Part shown: piece by piece, positions 1-10,706 of the stretch | Layout: every line of letters starts with the position of its first letter | Position numbering within the stretch: position 1 is the stretch's first letter | DNA from: Chara braunii | Taxonomy: Eukaryota; Streptophyta; Charophyceae; Charales; Characeae | NCBI GenBank assembly: GCA_003427395.1 | Contig: BFEA01000072.1 | Location: forward strand, 2,526,707 to 2,569,147 | Length of the DNA: 42,441 nucleotides | Direction of reading: 5' to 3' | The notes under the pieces: model-generated | Seen by the model: only the letters and a program-made list of their open reading frames with translations | Told to the model about the DNA's origin: nothing | The model's database searches: none | Translations under genes and position numbers: made by a program

Positions 1-545
1 CGTTAGCACGGCTCAAACGGCCCATGCAGGCAATCTGGAGGGTCCTCGCAGCACGAAACTGCAGACCCTCCATCAAAATCGAGGTGCGAAGTCTGCTGTT
101 TTCTGAGTTTTGCCGCTAGACTGAGTGACTTGCTGAGATTCCCTAATTCTGCTGAGATTTCTAAGGTATGTGTGTGTGCATGATTGCTGAGTTTCCATGT
201 GTTTGCCTGACTGGATGATTGCTTAGGTGTGTGTGACCTGCCAGAGTACTTGTGTGCTGAGCAGGCCCCCGGGCCTAGGGGCAGCAGGATTTAGAAGTAA
301 GCTTGGTCTGCATAGGTTGGCAAAATCTCAAGTAGTGGGTAGGTAAGCAGAAGAAGGCAAAAAGTTAGTACCTTTGGAGGCTGAAGTGAATTTACTAATT
401 TAGAGTCCGGTAGGCTTAGAAGGGAAGGTACCGGTCCAAGAAGCCTTAGTATAGAGCCTGCTGGAGGGGATATCAGAATGCAATGATGTTCTCTCTGAAA
501 TGGGGAAGGTACCGGTGGCTTGGGGAGGCGGCACGGCCTGGAAAG
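1..545. other. Left edge, no gene recognised
   Basis: No reading frame here resembles a protein. A 14-base string GGGAAGGTACCGGT occurs at about 422-435 and again at 503-516, and a short GC palindrome (AGGCCCCCGGGCCT) lies near 262-275. The stretch could be the untranslated or LTR part of a degraded element, but no end or motif proves it. Confidence 0.4.
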
Positions 546-906
546 TCACTGCCTGAAGAGGCAGTAGTCCGATATATCTTGGGAGACAGCAACGAGCTCC
601 TTATTTTGCAGCTGGCAAGTTTGGCGACCGACTGCTGGAGCAAGCACTCTACCTAGCAGCGCCTGGGAGGGAGAAGGCGTGCTTGGCCCTCCACCTTGGC
701 TATGGTGGAAAAGACCAAGGAGGAAACTCCGGGGGCGTATGAGGCGGAAGACGGTGAGCAAGGATGAGAGTGACGGGGGTGCTTACCTGTTGCATACCGT
801 AAAGGTGCAGACGAGAACAAGAACCGACCTCTCGCACGAAGTACAAGATAGCGTAGCGGAAGACTTAGATACCAATGATCCGAACAATCAATGTTGCAAC
901 GCAGCC
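546..906. other. Unassigned sequence beside the truncated reverse transcriptase
   Basis: Open frames occur on both strands, but none has recognisable motifs. The longest plus-strand frame (679-1203) runs antisense into the reverse-transcriptase remnant of element A and is Arg/Thr/Asn-rich in a low-information way, so I treat it as chance. Element A loses recognisable homology somewhere between 906 and 1080, so this segment is probably the far side of a truncation or rearrangement. Confidence 0.35.
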
Positions 907-1320
907 TCAAACACACATCATCATCGTTCCATGGTGGGAAGGGGCCTGGCGCTCACACAGGGAGAATGCGGCAGTCCCCGCCATACACAGACGAAGAAGA
1001 GGGGGGTTAGACAAAGAAGAAGGGAAGATGGGAATGTCGTCAACACCAAGTCTGCGATACAGGTCCCAAATAATTCCCGTCAAATATACGATAGATTGGT
1101 CTTTTGGGAATTTTACTTGTGGAACAATCTCAATGGTATGTTTTATCTTCCTTTTAGGTACCCCTGTTGGTTCGTTCTGCAGGTCCTTATATTCGTCAAG
1201 TAGTTTTTTAATAGGAGGGTAGGAGGATGAACTTTCACCGACAGTCTGCACTAATAGCATCATCACCTCCTGTGCCAACTTCTTCTTTACAACCATGGAT
1301 CGAAATGCAGGGAGACTCAC
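907..1320 (-). pseudogene. Element A: start of Ty3/gypsy reverse transcriptase (truncated)
   Basis: The frame opens about 100 bases after the retropepsin ends. Near residues 35-75 it has the linker that normally leads into Ty3/gypsy reverse transcriptase: a KKLLDEYKDL helix, then a GVPKRKIKHTIEIVP segment, which corresponds to the family pattern 'Leu-Leu-x-Glu-Tyr-x-Asp ... Pro-x-Arg-x-Ile-x-His-x-Ile'. After that the frame no longer matches, and the catalytic palm with its YxDD-type motif is absent. The enzyme would have copied element RNA into DNA, but this copy cannot. It lies downstream of protease in the same strand order as an intact pol gene. The last 40 or so residues (907-1070) probably come from unrelated sequence. 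Homology to the RT entry region is my inference from pattern, not from a search. Confidence 0.5.
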
Positions 1321-1417
1321 ACGACAAAAAACAATGTAGAGTCTGAACTTGATTTGTGGTACAATTTGATCAGTTTCAATTCATTATTCTCGTTCTTGAT
1401 TTTCACAAGTTTTTTTT

Positions 1418-1987
1418 TTAATATTTGATCTCAGGGTTTGCTTCTTCATGCCAATCCATTCCTAAGATCATATCAAACGACATATTCTTTTCAATCAAGA
1501 AGGTTACATCACGCAAGATACGCTTACCTTCCTGTGTCTTGAAGTAACACGTTACGTTTTTCACACATTGGGAAACCGTGATGGTACTCTAATATGCCAA
1601 CATAGAGACAATAGGCTTTGCTAGATTCTTCACTCGCATACCCAAGTGCATTTTCTTTACAGCGCCTTTGGATATGCAGGATCTAGTCGAGCCTGGGTCT
1701 AACAGACCACCCGTCGGTGTTCTTGCAACTTCTATGTCTGCAAGCATGAACTCGCCCTTAGACTTCGCCTTCTTAGCCCATGAGCTTTGTAGGTTAATCA
1801 GTTCATTGCCAAGCTCATCAAGGGTCTCACTCAGAGGAATTGTACACATCACAATATCAGGGCGATTTGAGTGAGGGGCCAAGGAAGAAACATCCTCTGC
1901 CATAGGAGTTGAAGGGTGGAAAGGGGTCTCCGGCGTCGGCTCTATGTCTGCACCCTTCGGCTCAATAGAAGCAGATGGTACTCCCAC
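1418..1987 (-). pseudogene. Element A: retropepsin-like aspartic protease, one in-frame stop
   Basis: This is the pol protease that would cleave the Gag-Pol polyprotein. The active-site loop is LLDPGSTRS (about 1680-1710), a version of the usual L-L-D-S-G-A-T/S loop. A TAG at 1589-1591 interrupts the frame. Beyond it the same frame continues to a TAA at 1418-1420 and includes the C-terminal flap-to-helix motif MILGMDW (about 1451-1471), which matches the I-L-G-x-D-W signature of Ty3/gypsy proteases. Catalytic Asp and Gly are present, with Pro where Ser or Thr usually stands. The order on the minus strand, knuckle then protease then RT start, is that of a Metaviridae-type pol. The stop and the unusual Pro indicate an old, non-functional copy. 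Confidence 0.75.
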
Positions 1988-2373
1988 TGGCTGCTCCCTT
2001 TTGGGTTCCTAATCAGAGGGTACCGTGCTATAATATGCCCCGCAGTGTTGCGCTTCAGGCACTGATTGTTATCCATCCTTTCCTGCCATGTGTCCTTAGG
2101 AATGCCATTTTTCTCCCAAGGCCTTCCAGAACCTATGCCAGGATGGGCTGGAAAGGAACTCGATCTCCTCCTATATCCATTTTCATTTTTATTATTGTTG
2201 CCACCCTTGTTGACAACTGCGATGGTGACATCACCCTGTCCCTTGCTTCCTTCAAGGGGCCACTTCTCCATTGTGTCGTCGTCGAACACAACGAGCGTGT
2301 GGTCTTCTCTTCTGCCTCCACACAATTCTTTTCTCTGATCCACTCCCTTGCCCTGACTTGGTAACCCCTGCAT
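1942..2373 (-). pseudogene. Element A: gag nucleocapsid with damaged CCHC zinc knuckle
   Basis: A basic, Asn/Lys-rich frame carries a CCHC-type knuckle at about 2020-2061. The spacing C-x2-C-x4-H-x4-C is kept, with Gly before His, but the second Cys is Arg (CLKR) and the last Cys is Tyr (IIARYP). Intact knuckles bind zinc and package element RNA. This one could not hold zinc normally. The frame overlaps the protease frame by about 46 bases in another phase, so a frameshift lies between them, either programmed or by decay. The upstream part (about 2150-2373) is low-information basic sequence typical of the gag C terminus. Confidence 0.65.
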
Positions 2374-2432
2374 AGGTGTCCTTTACCTGCGACATCATTT
2401 GTTCTCATTGCAAGGCGAGATCCGGAAACTGT

Positions 2433-2726
2433 CTATACATATACTTGCCCACGGATAGGTTCAAGTAAGGCTTGTGAGTAGGTGTAGAGGACCTGATCCT
2501 CATGGATGTTCAGTCCTGGTACTTGCATCAAAAGATCCACTTCACGAGAGAGAGCATCAACGAATGTCCAATGTCGCCGGTTGATGGTGGTAAGTTGGTC
2601 AAATGCCTTGTCTACCGTGGTCTTATCTAGAAATCTTTCTTTGATCTTCTTCATAAATTCCCTCAAAGTCGAGGTCTTCGCCCAATCCCCAATAAATTCA
2701 AATCTGGTGGCGTTCGCTTCCGACAA
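2433..2726 (-). pseudogene. Element A: gag capsid segment
   Basis: This is a 97-residue piece with the helical, Trp- and Leu-patterned composition of a retrotransposon capsid C-terminal region: a GDWAKTSTLREFMKKIKERF stretch, then 'RRHWTFVDALSREVDLLMQVPGL' in two helices, then an ALLEPIRGQVYV end. In the family the capsid forms the virus-like particle in the cytoplasm. The frame is separated from the upstream gag piece by a frameshift near 2740-2780 and from the nucleocapsid by another near 2400. No start codon of its own is expected. Assignment rests on pattern and on its place between an upstream coiled coil and a zinc knuckle. Confidence 0.55.
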
Positions 2727-2781
2727 TACCTATGCCTTAGCGTCTTCGCCAAGGTGGTGAACGCCTCCTGGCTATCTTTGT

Positions 2782-3102
2782 CTACCGGGTCGTAGAGCAG
2801 TAGGTCTGGACCTCAACAATCCACAGCAGCATGTGTTCTCTTTTCTTTTCGGTGAATGTGAATGGGAGTTTCTTTTTCACTTTTTCCCTCTCCACTTCTC
2901 TTTTGGGGGTTTCATCTTTCGGGGTGGATTTCATTGCATCTCCCATCAGTTTCTTCACTGGTTCAGGCTTTCGCTCTTCTTCAGTCTTCCCCTGTTCTTC
3001 TCCGGTCATAGGCTGCTTTTGCTTGACCGCATTGCTCAACGTTGCCAACTGGGCAGAAAGAAGGTCCTTGTCAACAATAACTTTGTCTAACTTCGTTTCC
3101 AA
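2782..3102 (-). pseudogene. Element A: gag matrix/capsid junction, charged linker
   Basis: A heptad-like start (KLDKVIVDKDLLSAQLATL) is followed by a long Lys/Glu/Pro-rich linker. The segment then ends in a KLPFTFTEKKREHMLLWIVEV stretch, which resembles the opening of many Ty3/gypsy capsids ('P-F-x-F-x-G-x-K-R-E-D-x-x-x-W'). A stop follows soon after and the frame shifts into the next capsid piece. It is a continuation of the same gag gene, broken by small indels. Confidence 0.5.
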
Positions 3103-3304
3103 GTGAACCAGTTAAGACATCAGACTGTGAATGAGAGTTGCAACATCACTTCCTTCTTCTACCTTTACCTTGCTTCAAATTTCATTCATTTCCTTTCTTC
3201 TTCTTTTCTCTTTTTCCGTTGCTGTTCCATGGCTTCCTTCTTCTTCTTCTCTGCCTGCAATGCTTCTTCTAGCTGTCTGATATTATGATCTACTACATCC
3301 TCAT

Positions 3305-3670
3305 TTAATTCTTCTCTGGTTTCCCCACTTGGTTCTCCTTCTTTCTTTTTGTCCTCTGGTCCAGACTGTGACGGGCCCTCACTATGACCAGGTTCATTTC
3401 TCCGGCCACGTGGAGGAGATCAAGTCCTGTCTCAGCCTTGTCCAATTGCTCTTCGAAACTGCGCAGGTCGAACTGGCCCCGGACATGGCTTTCGGCTTCG
3501 AGACCAGTCTCGTGGATTTTGGTCAGGACCTGCTGAAGTTTCAGCTTCTCCTGGTCCCTGCGTGCATTCACTTGCCCACGTGTACGAAGTTTCTCGTCTG
3601 CATACATGGTCAGTGAGACCGAATGGAAAAACAAGGGGATAAACTTTGTCAGACCAGCAAGCTGTTCCAC
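3305..3670 (-). pseudogene. Element A: gag N-terminal coiled coil
   Basis: A 121-residue frame rich in Leu, Glu, Lys and Gln (LQQVLTKIHETGLEAESHV, LRSFEEQLDKAETGLDLLHV) is predicted by eye to be a coiled coil. This is the position where the gag of element B also has a coiled coil. Between 3102 and 3305 the minus strand keeps an interrupted Glu/Lys/Gln helix. No cellular domain is recognised. It is called gag because of the knuckle, protease and RT remnants downstream and the primer-binding site upstream on the same strand. Confidence 0.45.
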
Positions 3671-4577
3671 ATGGATGCCATCCTTAGTTACTGCACAATC
3701 AGACTATTGAATTATCTGTTCCGCGGTCTCGTCAGAAATTCAGAACAACTAACAGAAGATAAGTAAAATCGAGTTAAAATAGAATATCAATGTCTTAATC
3801 TACTATTAGTTTTTTTTTTTGTTTTTTCAATGTGCTTGGCTGCTCATGAGGCTAACTACCAATGTGTGTGGATTCCTTTGGGCCGTTCAATCAAGAATGA
3901 TCAACAGTCAGTCCACATGCCATGCAACATCAAAAGACCACGCAGGTAAGTCCACGTCAACATCAATCAATACATCAACGAGGGCGAAGACATATAGTCC
4001 TAGGTAGCTGCTCAACGGGACACATCTTCCCACTATTCCTCTGGTTCCTCGTCAGCCTGTTCTTGACAACCACATTGGTTCTCTCTCCCTGATGACACGT
4101 CAGCAATGCTTCCGCCAGTCGGACAATGCTCTCGCTAGTATGCCACGTAGGCAATGCTGTCGCCAATCAATATGCCTCGTCGACAGTATTATTGCCCGTC
4201 AATATGCCACATCGGCAGTACTATCGCTAGTCAATATGCCACATCAACGCTCGTTCTATCGTCCTCTTTAGTGCTCCTCGAATTAATGCGGCAATACTGG
4301 TGATTTATTCCCTCACGGGAACCAACCAGTGAGTGCCACGTCAGCACAGGCATATGGTGAAAACCACTCTGCCTTTGCCATGTCAGCGCCCCTTCCAGAC
4401 AGAACTTGTGGCGATTTATTCCCTTGCGGGGACCAGCTAGTGAGTGTCGCGTGGACACGAGCATATGGTTAGAACCACTCTGCAAGCGCCACGTCAGCAC
4501 TCTATCAGAGAGATATCGTCACTTGAATAGCATGGTCATTTTCAATCGAGCAGCAAATCAGCGAGATGAGGTGAGTA
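3671..4577 (-). other. Element A leader with CCACGTCAGC repeats
   Basis: This untranslated leader between primer-binding site and gag has no credible gene. It holds repeated CCACGT(C/A)xGC-type decamers (for example near 4335, 4379 and 4489) and a 111-base imperfect direct duplication whose copies start near 4302 and 4413 (both begin with GATTTATTCCCT). Poly-T lies at about 3811-3827. Confidence 0.55.
4302..4500. repeat. 111-bp imperfect tandem duplication in leader A
   Basis: Two copies, one starting at 4302 and one at 4413, share GATTTATTCCCT, a CAG(T)GAGTG segment, a GCATATGGT segment and an AACCACTCTGC segment in the same order. Each ends near a CACGTCAGC or CATGTCAGC decamer. Confidence 0.7.
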
Positions 4578-4590
4578 TGTTCCGATACCA
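4578..4590 (-). promoter_or_regulatory. Primer-binding site of element A (initiator tRNA-Met type)
   Basis: On the minus strand this reads TGGTATCGGAACA, three bases after an LTR that ends in TTACA. Plant retrotransposons primed by initiator tRNA-Met have TGGTATCAGAGC at this place, so this copy differs at a couple of positions. It fixes the element's strand and the LTR 3' boundary at 4594. Confidence 0.75.
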
Positions 4591-4593
4591 AAT

Positions 4594-5350
4594 TGTAATG
4601 AGCCCAGTCTCGTCAAGCAACCATGTCGTCAGATAACAATGTTGTGAGATAGCAATGTGGTGCGATGTTGAGATGATCATCCTAGCTAGTCCATCAATCT
4701 GAAGTCATTGGAGTACACAATCCTTCATTACCACGTGTAAAGTCTCCAAGTCAAGAGTATCCAGACTAGAACAGAGAGGGGGAAGAAAAGACAAATGGAA
4801 GGAGAAGAATCAATTAAGTCCCTCTTCTCCTCCCGGCTTCCCCACCTCTGCCACATCAACAATATGTACACAATATGACACGTGGATGATGTAAATGCAG
4901 CCCCTCGCAAACTAGCGATCCTTCAGCAGCGAGCAGAATCAGTGGCATCATCACTTCAGGTGAGACCAGGTACGTACACAAGACATCACATCTCGCCCAC
5001 ACTCTCTCTCTCTCTCTTCGCTACCTCGCTGTCATCTATGGTCGCAGTAATGGCTGCCTTCCCTCTCTCTCCTCTCCTACTACAGCATTTGGCTCGCGCC
5101 CACGAAACAGCCTGGCACCAGCGTCCTTCTCTCAAGTTTCACGTCCAACATCGAAGCCGCAAGCAACTCGCAAGACGGAATGTCCAAGCAGTGGGGAGGT
5201 CAACTCTATATAGTGTTGACTTGTGTTGTCCGGGGTCAGCTTCTGTCCACGCGAGGCCCCGGATCGTCCGAATGTCGACAACTCAGACTCCTTGAGGCCT
5301 TGATCTTCCGGAACCTGCAGACCACTGTTAGATCATTCCCGATTGAGTTG
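4594..5350 (-). mobile_element. LTR of element A (minus strand; outer end uncertain)
   Basis: The inner end is set by the adjoining primer-binding site. The sequence from 4594 to about 4820 is a diverged relative of LTR B: both have CAGTCT near the end, a GAGAGxG...GACA...ATGGAAG purine-rich patch, and a CTTCTxCxCCGGGCTTC-like patch. A TATA-like CTATATA box lies at about 5207-5213. The motif CCAGGTACGT at about 4971-4980, antisense to the element, recurs in other LTRs in the window. The 5' end of the LTR was not located. I place it where a plus-strand LTR tail begins. Confidence 0.6.
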
Positions 5351-5622
5351 CACTTCATGAGGACTTGTTGACGTCATTGGGAGGCTAGAGTCTAGGTGTC
5401 GTCTGTTTGTAGTCTGGGCACCGAGCACCATGTATATGAGGGACATTGGGGGCAATGATGTGGAGGTGAGAAGAGGGCTTGCATTGTCAATTCACTTCTT
5501 TGCTTTGCTCTTATTTGGTGTGTTTCTGGTGCAATCTGCTTTCAGTTCAAGCGTACGACTATCTGGTTATCTATTGATGATGCAGTCTGGTTTCTGTCAT
5601 TCGCAATGGCCATTTACTTGCA
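5350..5622 (+). mobile_element. Plus-strand LTR tail fragment (copy a)
   Basis: This is homologous, in the same orientation, to 21460-21734: both have GTCGTCTGT or GCTGTCTGT plus GTAGTCTGGGC, then AGAGGGCTT(G/T)CATTG, then a TTGGTGT segment and a TGGTTT(C/T)TGT box. It ends in ACTTGCA, the weaker form of the CCTTGCA end seen in the LTRs at 18468, 25757, 30125 and 41890. It abuts LTR A tail to tail. Confidence 0.6.
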
Positions 5623-7593
5623 AATTGGTAATGAAGCTGGTTTGTAGGCTCGCTCTTTTGGTGCTCGCATTGTCTAGAAACTTCAGTGCATTGAGGTATT
5701 GGCTCTCGTGCAGTGTGAGCGAAATAACGCGGGTGGTTTGTAGGTCTGTGGGATGAGAGGGACGCTGTCGGAGGCTATTGGAAAAATATTGTGTATGTAT
5801 GATGATGTGAGTGAGATGATGTGGCAATCAGCAAAGGCGGCACTTGGATTGCAGTGTTTGTGGTTTGAATGCTGTTGACTGGTCAATGAATTGCACGTTG
5901 GTGAGAGATCTGCGGTTAGGGGCTGCATTTTAGGTATGTTATCCCTTACCTTATCTACCTTTGTTGCTTCTTTTCAGTGAGGAAGTGAGTCTTCCCTTGA
6001 GAGTCATCTCATGGTAAGGAGTGAGAGAGTGTTGTCGAGCGCATCGGTCTAGCAGGGGGACCTCTCGACCGCGTCACAAAGGATTTGATGTAGAACTTTC
6101 TATCGCGATGTAGTAAAGCTTCGTCGCCGCTTCGACCGAGTGCGCCAACCATACCTCTCACGAACCCCTACGACAGGATAGGGCCACGCGAAGTACAACT
6201 TACCTCCACCTGAGGGAGCTGTCACCATCACTTAGGTGGGCGTATTCCCGCCGAGCTACCGAACCAAGTGCGAAAGCTTAAGTTGCAATCATGGAGGTGG
6301 CCCAACCGAGGGCGTTTCTTGTGCTCTGTAGCATAGAGGCTCCGCGAGGTCGCACACCTCTATCGAACCCGTACACGAGCCGACGCATTGGGGGGTTGAA
6401 GTCCTAAGCGCAACTTGTTGCCGCTCGACTAGAACGCATCCTTCTTACCACGCGTTACACAACGCCAAAAACATAGAGTCAAGTTATTCACACAAGCGAA
6501 ACACTCCTAGTCCCTTTGCTATCCGACCCATAACTTTTCCAACACTGAATCGTTTAGGCGTTGCAAGCGAGACTCAAAATAAAACCGCCCGGACGCAGGG
6601 CTTTCTCATATCGACTAGCCATGCATGAATACACAAGCAGTCGCAGACATACTATGTAGTATCCATAATCGCATGGCCCTCAATGGTCTCGAGGGTCACT
6701 TTCGACACTCGAAGTGTCGGCTGACACACCCTTTGAGGGGTTAATCTCTCGACACTAGACAACCGCCAAGGTGGTTGAGAAACCTACCCTCTTCTGCACC
6801 CTGTGGAGAGTGGGTGGTAGGCAGGTTCTGACCCGTTGTGGCGGTCTCCCCTTGTGGCCATGGGGACGAACTCCTTTATTGGGAGCCCGCAACCCAGTCA
6901 AGGGGTTTGACTTTGACGGTCGCCACAGACTTCCACGTCCAACTATAAAAGTTAACAAGCAAAATCAATCAGAGGATAAACAGGCATCCCAACGCCCAAA
7001 TATAAATCAGAACTCGAGATAAAATAAAAAAGGGGGAAAGATAAACCCATCAGGTATGTAGATCGTGCGACACATGGTTGTCATTCTTACAACGTCCAAA
7101 TACTAACCTTCATAAAACACAGGCACATACGAAAGCCACATTGCCATACACCAATGTGGTCAACTTTACTGTTCCCTGTAATTCGCACCACGCCTCACAC
7201 ACTCAAGCCCCAACCTTTGTTCAACTTTCCATTAAACCCATTAGTTCTTTATAATGGCCATTAAAAGAAGTTCGATTAAAACCCTCAAAGAAACATATCA
7301 AATCTCAGGGATAAGGCATCAAGTTGAGGTACAAGTGTAAGCAAAGTTGTGTCGTGAGCAGACAAGTCGGCAATCAACCAACCGACCTGCTATCAAAAGA
7401 TAATAGAAGGCGATCCTCGTAGGATCAGGATGAAACTTAATCAAAATGGCTAGGAAGGACCTGTAAACACAGCACAGGCCAAGTCCCAATACTAAATATT
7501 ATGTGTATGGAGAGTGAACCCCCATATCACATCTCACTTAAATTCTTATAAGACTAGATCTTAAATCGATATCTCAATGAACCCCAAAAATAA
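5623..7593. other. Long stretch without a recognised gene
   Basis: No convincing coding frame or RNA gene was seen. A small perfect hairpin, CGACACT-CGA-AGTGTCG, lies at about 6704-6720. A CTATAAAAG TATA-like box at about 6942-6950 could be a promoter of an unrecognised LTR. 6080-6460 is GC-balanced and rich in CG dinucleotides compared with its AT-rich surroundings, but I could not match it to rRNA or any family. Confidence 0.35.
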
Positions 7594-7740
7594 GCAAAAT
7601 TTTGGCAGCCTCTCCCCTTCATAGGGTGGATGGACAAGACTTTTCCTATCAAAACTAAGAAAATTTCGGTAGTGCTTCCCGTAGGAATAGTGCCTTTTCC
7701 TGAATTTATACAAGGCTAAATAGTAAACACAACTTTTTTT
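7594..7740. repeat. Dispersed repeat copy 1 (TTTCGGYAGYGCTTCCCGTAG)
   Basis: The core AAAATTTCGGTAGTGCTTCC at about 7658-7677, followed by CCGTAG and a TGAATTTATACAA segment, matches 14117-14175 in the same orientation. It is likely part of a repeated element end. The family was not identified. A poly-T run follows at 7735-7757. Confidence 0.6.
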
Positions 7741-7757
7741 TTCTTTTTTTTTTTTTA

Positions 7758-8200
7758 AGGGGACAAAGCTCGAATCTATTCGTGGGAGCAACACGTGCTG
7801 GGAACCGGGCCCAGTGTCCCATATGGAAATTTACATAGAAGTATAAAAGTTTGAGAAACCGAGGCCATGACAAAAATTTAGGCAAAGTTCAAAAACGACT
7901 AGGAAACCCCCCATCAATCCTCTTACCTCACTCTGGCAAGACTAATTGCAGTAGAGCCACCATCTTCGCTGCTGTTGTACCCTAATTCCATCCTACGAGC
8001 TAGCCCCCTCACTAGTAGGACGCTTAATATCCAACCGTCTACTTCTCCCTCTCACCTTTTTTGAAAAAATTAAGAAGACCTCCCTCTGCCAGCATTGATT
8101 GCCCCGGAAAACCGGGGATTAACTGAGTAGGGACGATCCTAATGATAGGTCAAATTGGAAGATATGAAAACATGTAACCTCTGGAACAGTCAACCTAAAA
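7758..8200. other. No gene recognised
   Basis: Short frames only, with no motif. The segment leads into the 555-bp duplication. Confidence 0.4.
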
Positions 8201-9235
8201 AATCCTGCCTCCATCATCGAAAGGAAAAACCTCAATGGAGTTAATAGCAAGTGGCCGGTACCCGCCAAGATACTTGGCGCCAATCACATCCACCCCCGCT
8301 CCCTCCATCCCAATCACTTCCTCACTCCGTCCTCGTAAGGGGTTTCAGAGAACCACTTCTTAGCAGGGGGTGAGCACCATCATCCCCCGAAGTTCCTTGC
8401 CTCCACAAGAACTCCAGTCTCCGTCCTCAAGGGGGTGAACTAGTGCTACCCAACGCCAATCGCGCCAGAGCTCGCCCACATCAGTCGGTACCCACTGAGC
8501 AGTTTAAACTACCCAACGCTAATCGCATCTGATAAGAGCTCCCCCTAGCCGGTACTCGTCAAGCAACCCTATTCCATCCCATCTCCATCCTTGCAAAGAA
8601 TCATTTAATGCCTCTTCCCTGACTTCAAAGCAATCTCCAAAACCCTACAGGATACTTGACTACCCCATGGGGCCCTTGTTTAGACCCTAACGAAAATCGG
8701 ATAAGGATAGGTAAATTCAAGAAAACAAGCAGCCCAAGAAACAAACAACTCGAACAATCCTGCCTCCATCATCGAAAGGGAGAACCTTGTTCGTCCTCCT
8801 AAACTCCGTCCTCGTAAAAGAGTCCAGAGAACCTCGTCTCAGCAGAGGGCGGACACCATCATCACCTTGAAATTCCTTGGCCCCACAAGAATTTCAGTCC
8901 CCGTCCTCAAAGGGATAAAACAACACTACCCAACGCCAATCGCGCCAAGGCTTGCCCGCATCAGCCGGAACCCATTGGACAGCCTGGACTACCCAACGCC
9001 AATCGCATCTGATAAGAGCTCCCCCTAACCGGTACCGGTTAGAAAACCCTCTTCCGTCCCCTTTCCGTCTTTGGGAAGGATCATTGGATGCCCTTTTCCC
9101 CTACTTCAAAACAAGTCCCCCAAGACCCTACAAGACGCTCCACTTGACCATCCTTGGGGCCCCTGTTCAAGATTCCGACGAAACTCGGACGAAAAAATAG
9201 GTCAAAATTTGAGGAAAAAAATATCTTGCCACAAA
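8201..9235. repeat. Two-copy tandem duplication, about 555-bp unit
   Basis: AATCCTGCCTCCATCATCGA starts at 8201 and again at 8756. The copies then run in parallel: a TCCGTCCTCGTAA segment, CACAAGAA, CCCCGTCCTCAA, CTACCCAACGCCAATCGC, ATCTGATAAGAGCTCCCCCTA, a TTCCxTCCC segment, GGGGCCC and TTCxxAxxCxxACGAAA. Copy 2 fades near 9235. Within each unit the string CTACCCAACG(C/T)(C/T)AATCGC occurs twice, about 75 bases apart. It has no long open frame and is non-coding in appearance. Confidence 0.8.
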
Positions 9236-9948
9236 GACCTTGGCAAATCGACTAGAGAACAATGATTATACAATGATAATACAAAAAAGAATTTGGATTA
9301 TAGGAGAGTCGATGTAATTCAATCGTTGGAAAGAACAATTAGGAGAACAAGTGATGGATACCTTCGAAGTCATGAAATGAGGAACGTATATTTGATTCAA
9401 CCATTCAAAAGTGTGAATCTATGAGAAGCAAACTCTGATTTACGATCTTCAGATTAGCAAGTGTATAAGGCTCTTGGGATATAAAGCGTTGCTAAGGTTA
9501 TTTCCGAACCTAAGAGAGTTACCTATATATGAGGGAATTACGAATTAAAGCAAGTCCGAGAAAACAATCAGGAGATTCGCTATTACCAGCAAAACATGAG
9601 ACTTCTCAATTGGAATTCTGATAAGCCCCATCATTTGAAATCGTATTCTTAAAAAACAACCAGGGAATTAAAATCGTCAATGCGAAATCAACCTCACAAC
9701 CTCACAACCTCACAACCTCATAATGTAAAGGCTTAGATATCCAAAAAAATTTAGTAGTCGCGTGTGGGCTAAATCCTAATCCAATAAAATGACCTCCCAT
9801 CCCTCTCCCCTCACCCAATTACTTACCTCACTACCCTCAAACCCTGCCCTGCGTCTTTGGGGAAGGGAAGACTCCCTTCCTCCCACTGCTAGCACCTAGG
9901 CTCCAAGCACAACTAACACCAAGACATAATCCGACCATCTTCAGTCCC
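9236..9948. other. AT-rich stretch, no gene; four-copy 8-bp repeat
   Basis: No coding frame is supported. The 8-base unit CCTCACAA is repeated about four times at 9692-9722. Confidence 0.45.
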
Positions 9949-10275
9949 TCAAGGGAAACGAAGACAGTGCGGCACCCCCTCGTCAAACCTGTTGACGAGT
10001 CGCCACATGGGGTTCAAGACTACCCTGACCATACCCTTTCCATACTGTTGAGGAATAGGGAGGGATTTGCGAAAATACGAGGACTGTGAGGACAACAAAT
10101 CCCACCTACCAAGTTCATAAGAACCCGCCTTGCCCATCTCCCCCTCCCACCTCGCCCCTAACTTACCTCCCATCACTGCCCTCTCGCCTTGTGTCCTTGC
10201 GTCTTCGCCCACCACGTTGGCAAATCTCTCCACAATCATATGCTCGACGGTTTGCTGCTGTTGTTGCTCCTAAAG
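9949..10275 (-). pseudogene. Possible gag remnant, basic and Gln-rich
   Basis: The minus-strand frame begins after an EQQQQQ run and continues TVEHMIVERFANVVGEDARTQGE, then becomes Gly/Arg-rich and ends at 9949. Composition and position (downstream on the same strand as the element B coiled-coil gag) fit a broken gag C-terminal region. There is no zinc knuckle or other diagnostic residue. It could equally be a chance frame, so the confidence is low. Confidence 0.22.
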
Positions 10276-10330
10276 CCGGACAGGGTCAAGAACTGGTTGT
10301 GGCGCGTTAAAAGTTGGAAGACCTTCAAAG

Positions 10331-10706
10331 TTGATGGCGATGGCGCCTCCCACCACTCCCACCACCACCACCCCTCCAAACAAGGGGCGCCTCTAACAGC
10401 GCTTCATCACCAAGGCTGCCACCTCACTTCCAACCTCCACCTCCATCACCATCATGGTGTGGCGCCCTCACAACCTCGTCCCATGTCGTTCCCGCCATCA
10501 CCTAGCCTGCCGCTTCGCCCGCATCGTGTGAAACCGTGCTCTAGTGAAGGGGCGCAGCGCTCCCGGCAGCGTCGCGCCCCTCCTCCACCTTTTTGATTAT
10601 TTCTATTGGTTTCCAGGTTTTACTCTTCTCATCCCTGAGGGTAAATACAACTTCCATTCTTGACTACCTTAATTCTGAAAAGACAAGGTAGGAACGTGCT
10701 TCTTGA
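10331..10706. other. CCA/CCT-rich low-complexity stretch
   Basis: This stretch is rich in CACC and CTCC runs, which give His- or Pro-rich frames on the plus strand that look artefactual. The string CTTGACTACCT, seen near 10657, recurs near 10702. Confidence 0.4.

Noticed and set aside
6000-6480. CG-richer block that looked like ribosomal RNA
   Set aside because: None of the conserved rRNA strings I know are present. Left unassigned.
10189-10596. His-rich 135-residue plus-strand frame
   Set aside because: His runs come from CAC/CCA simple sequence.
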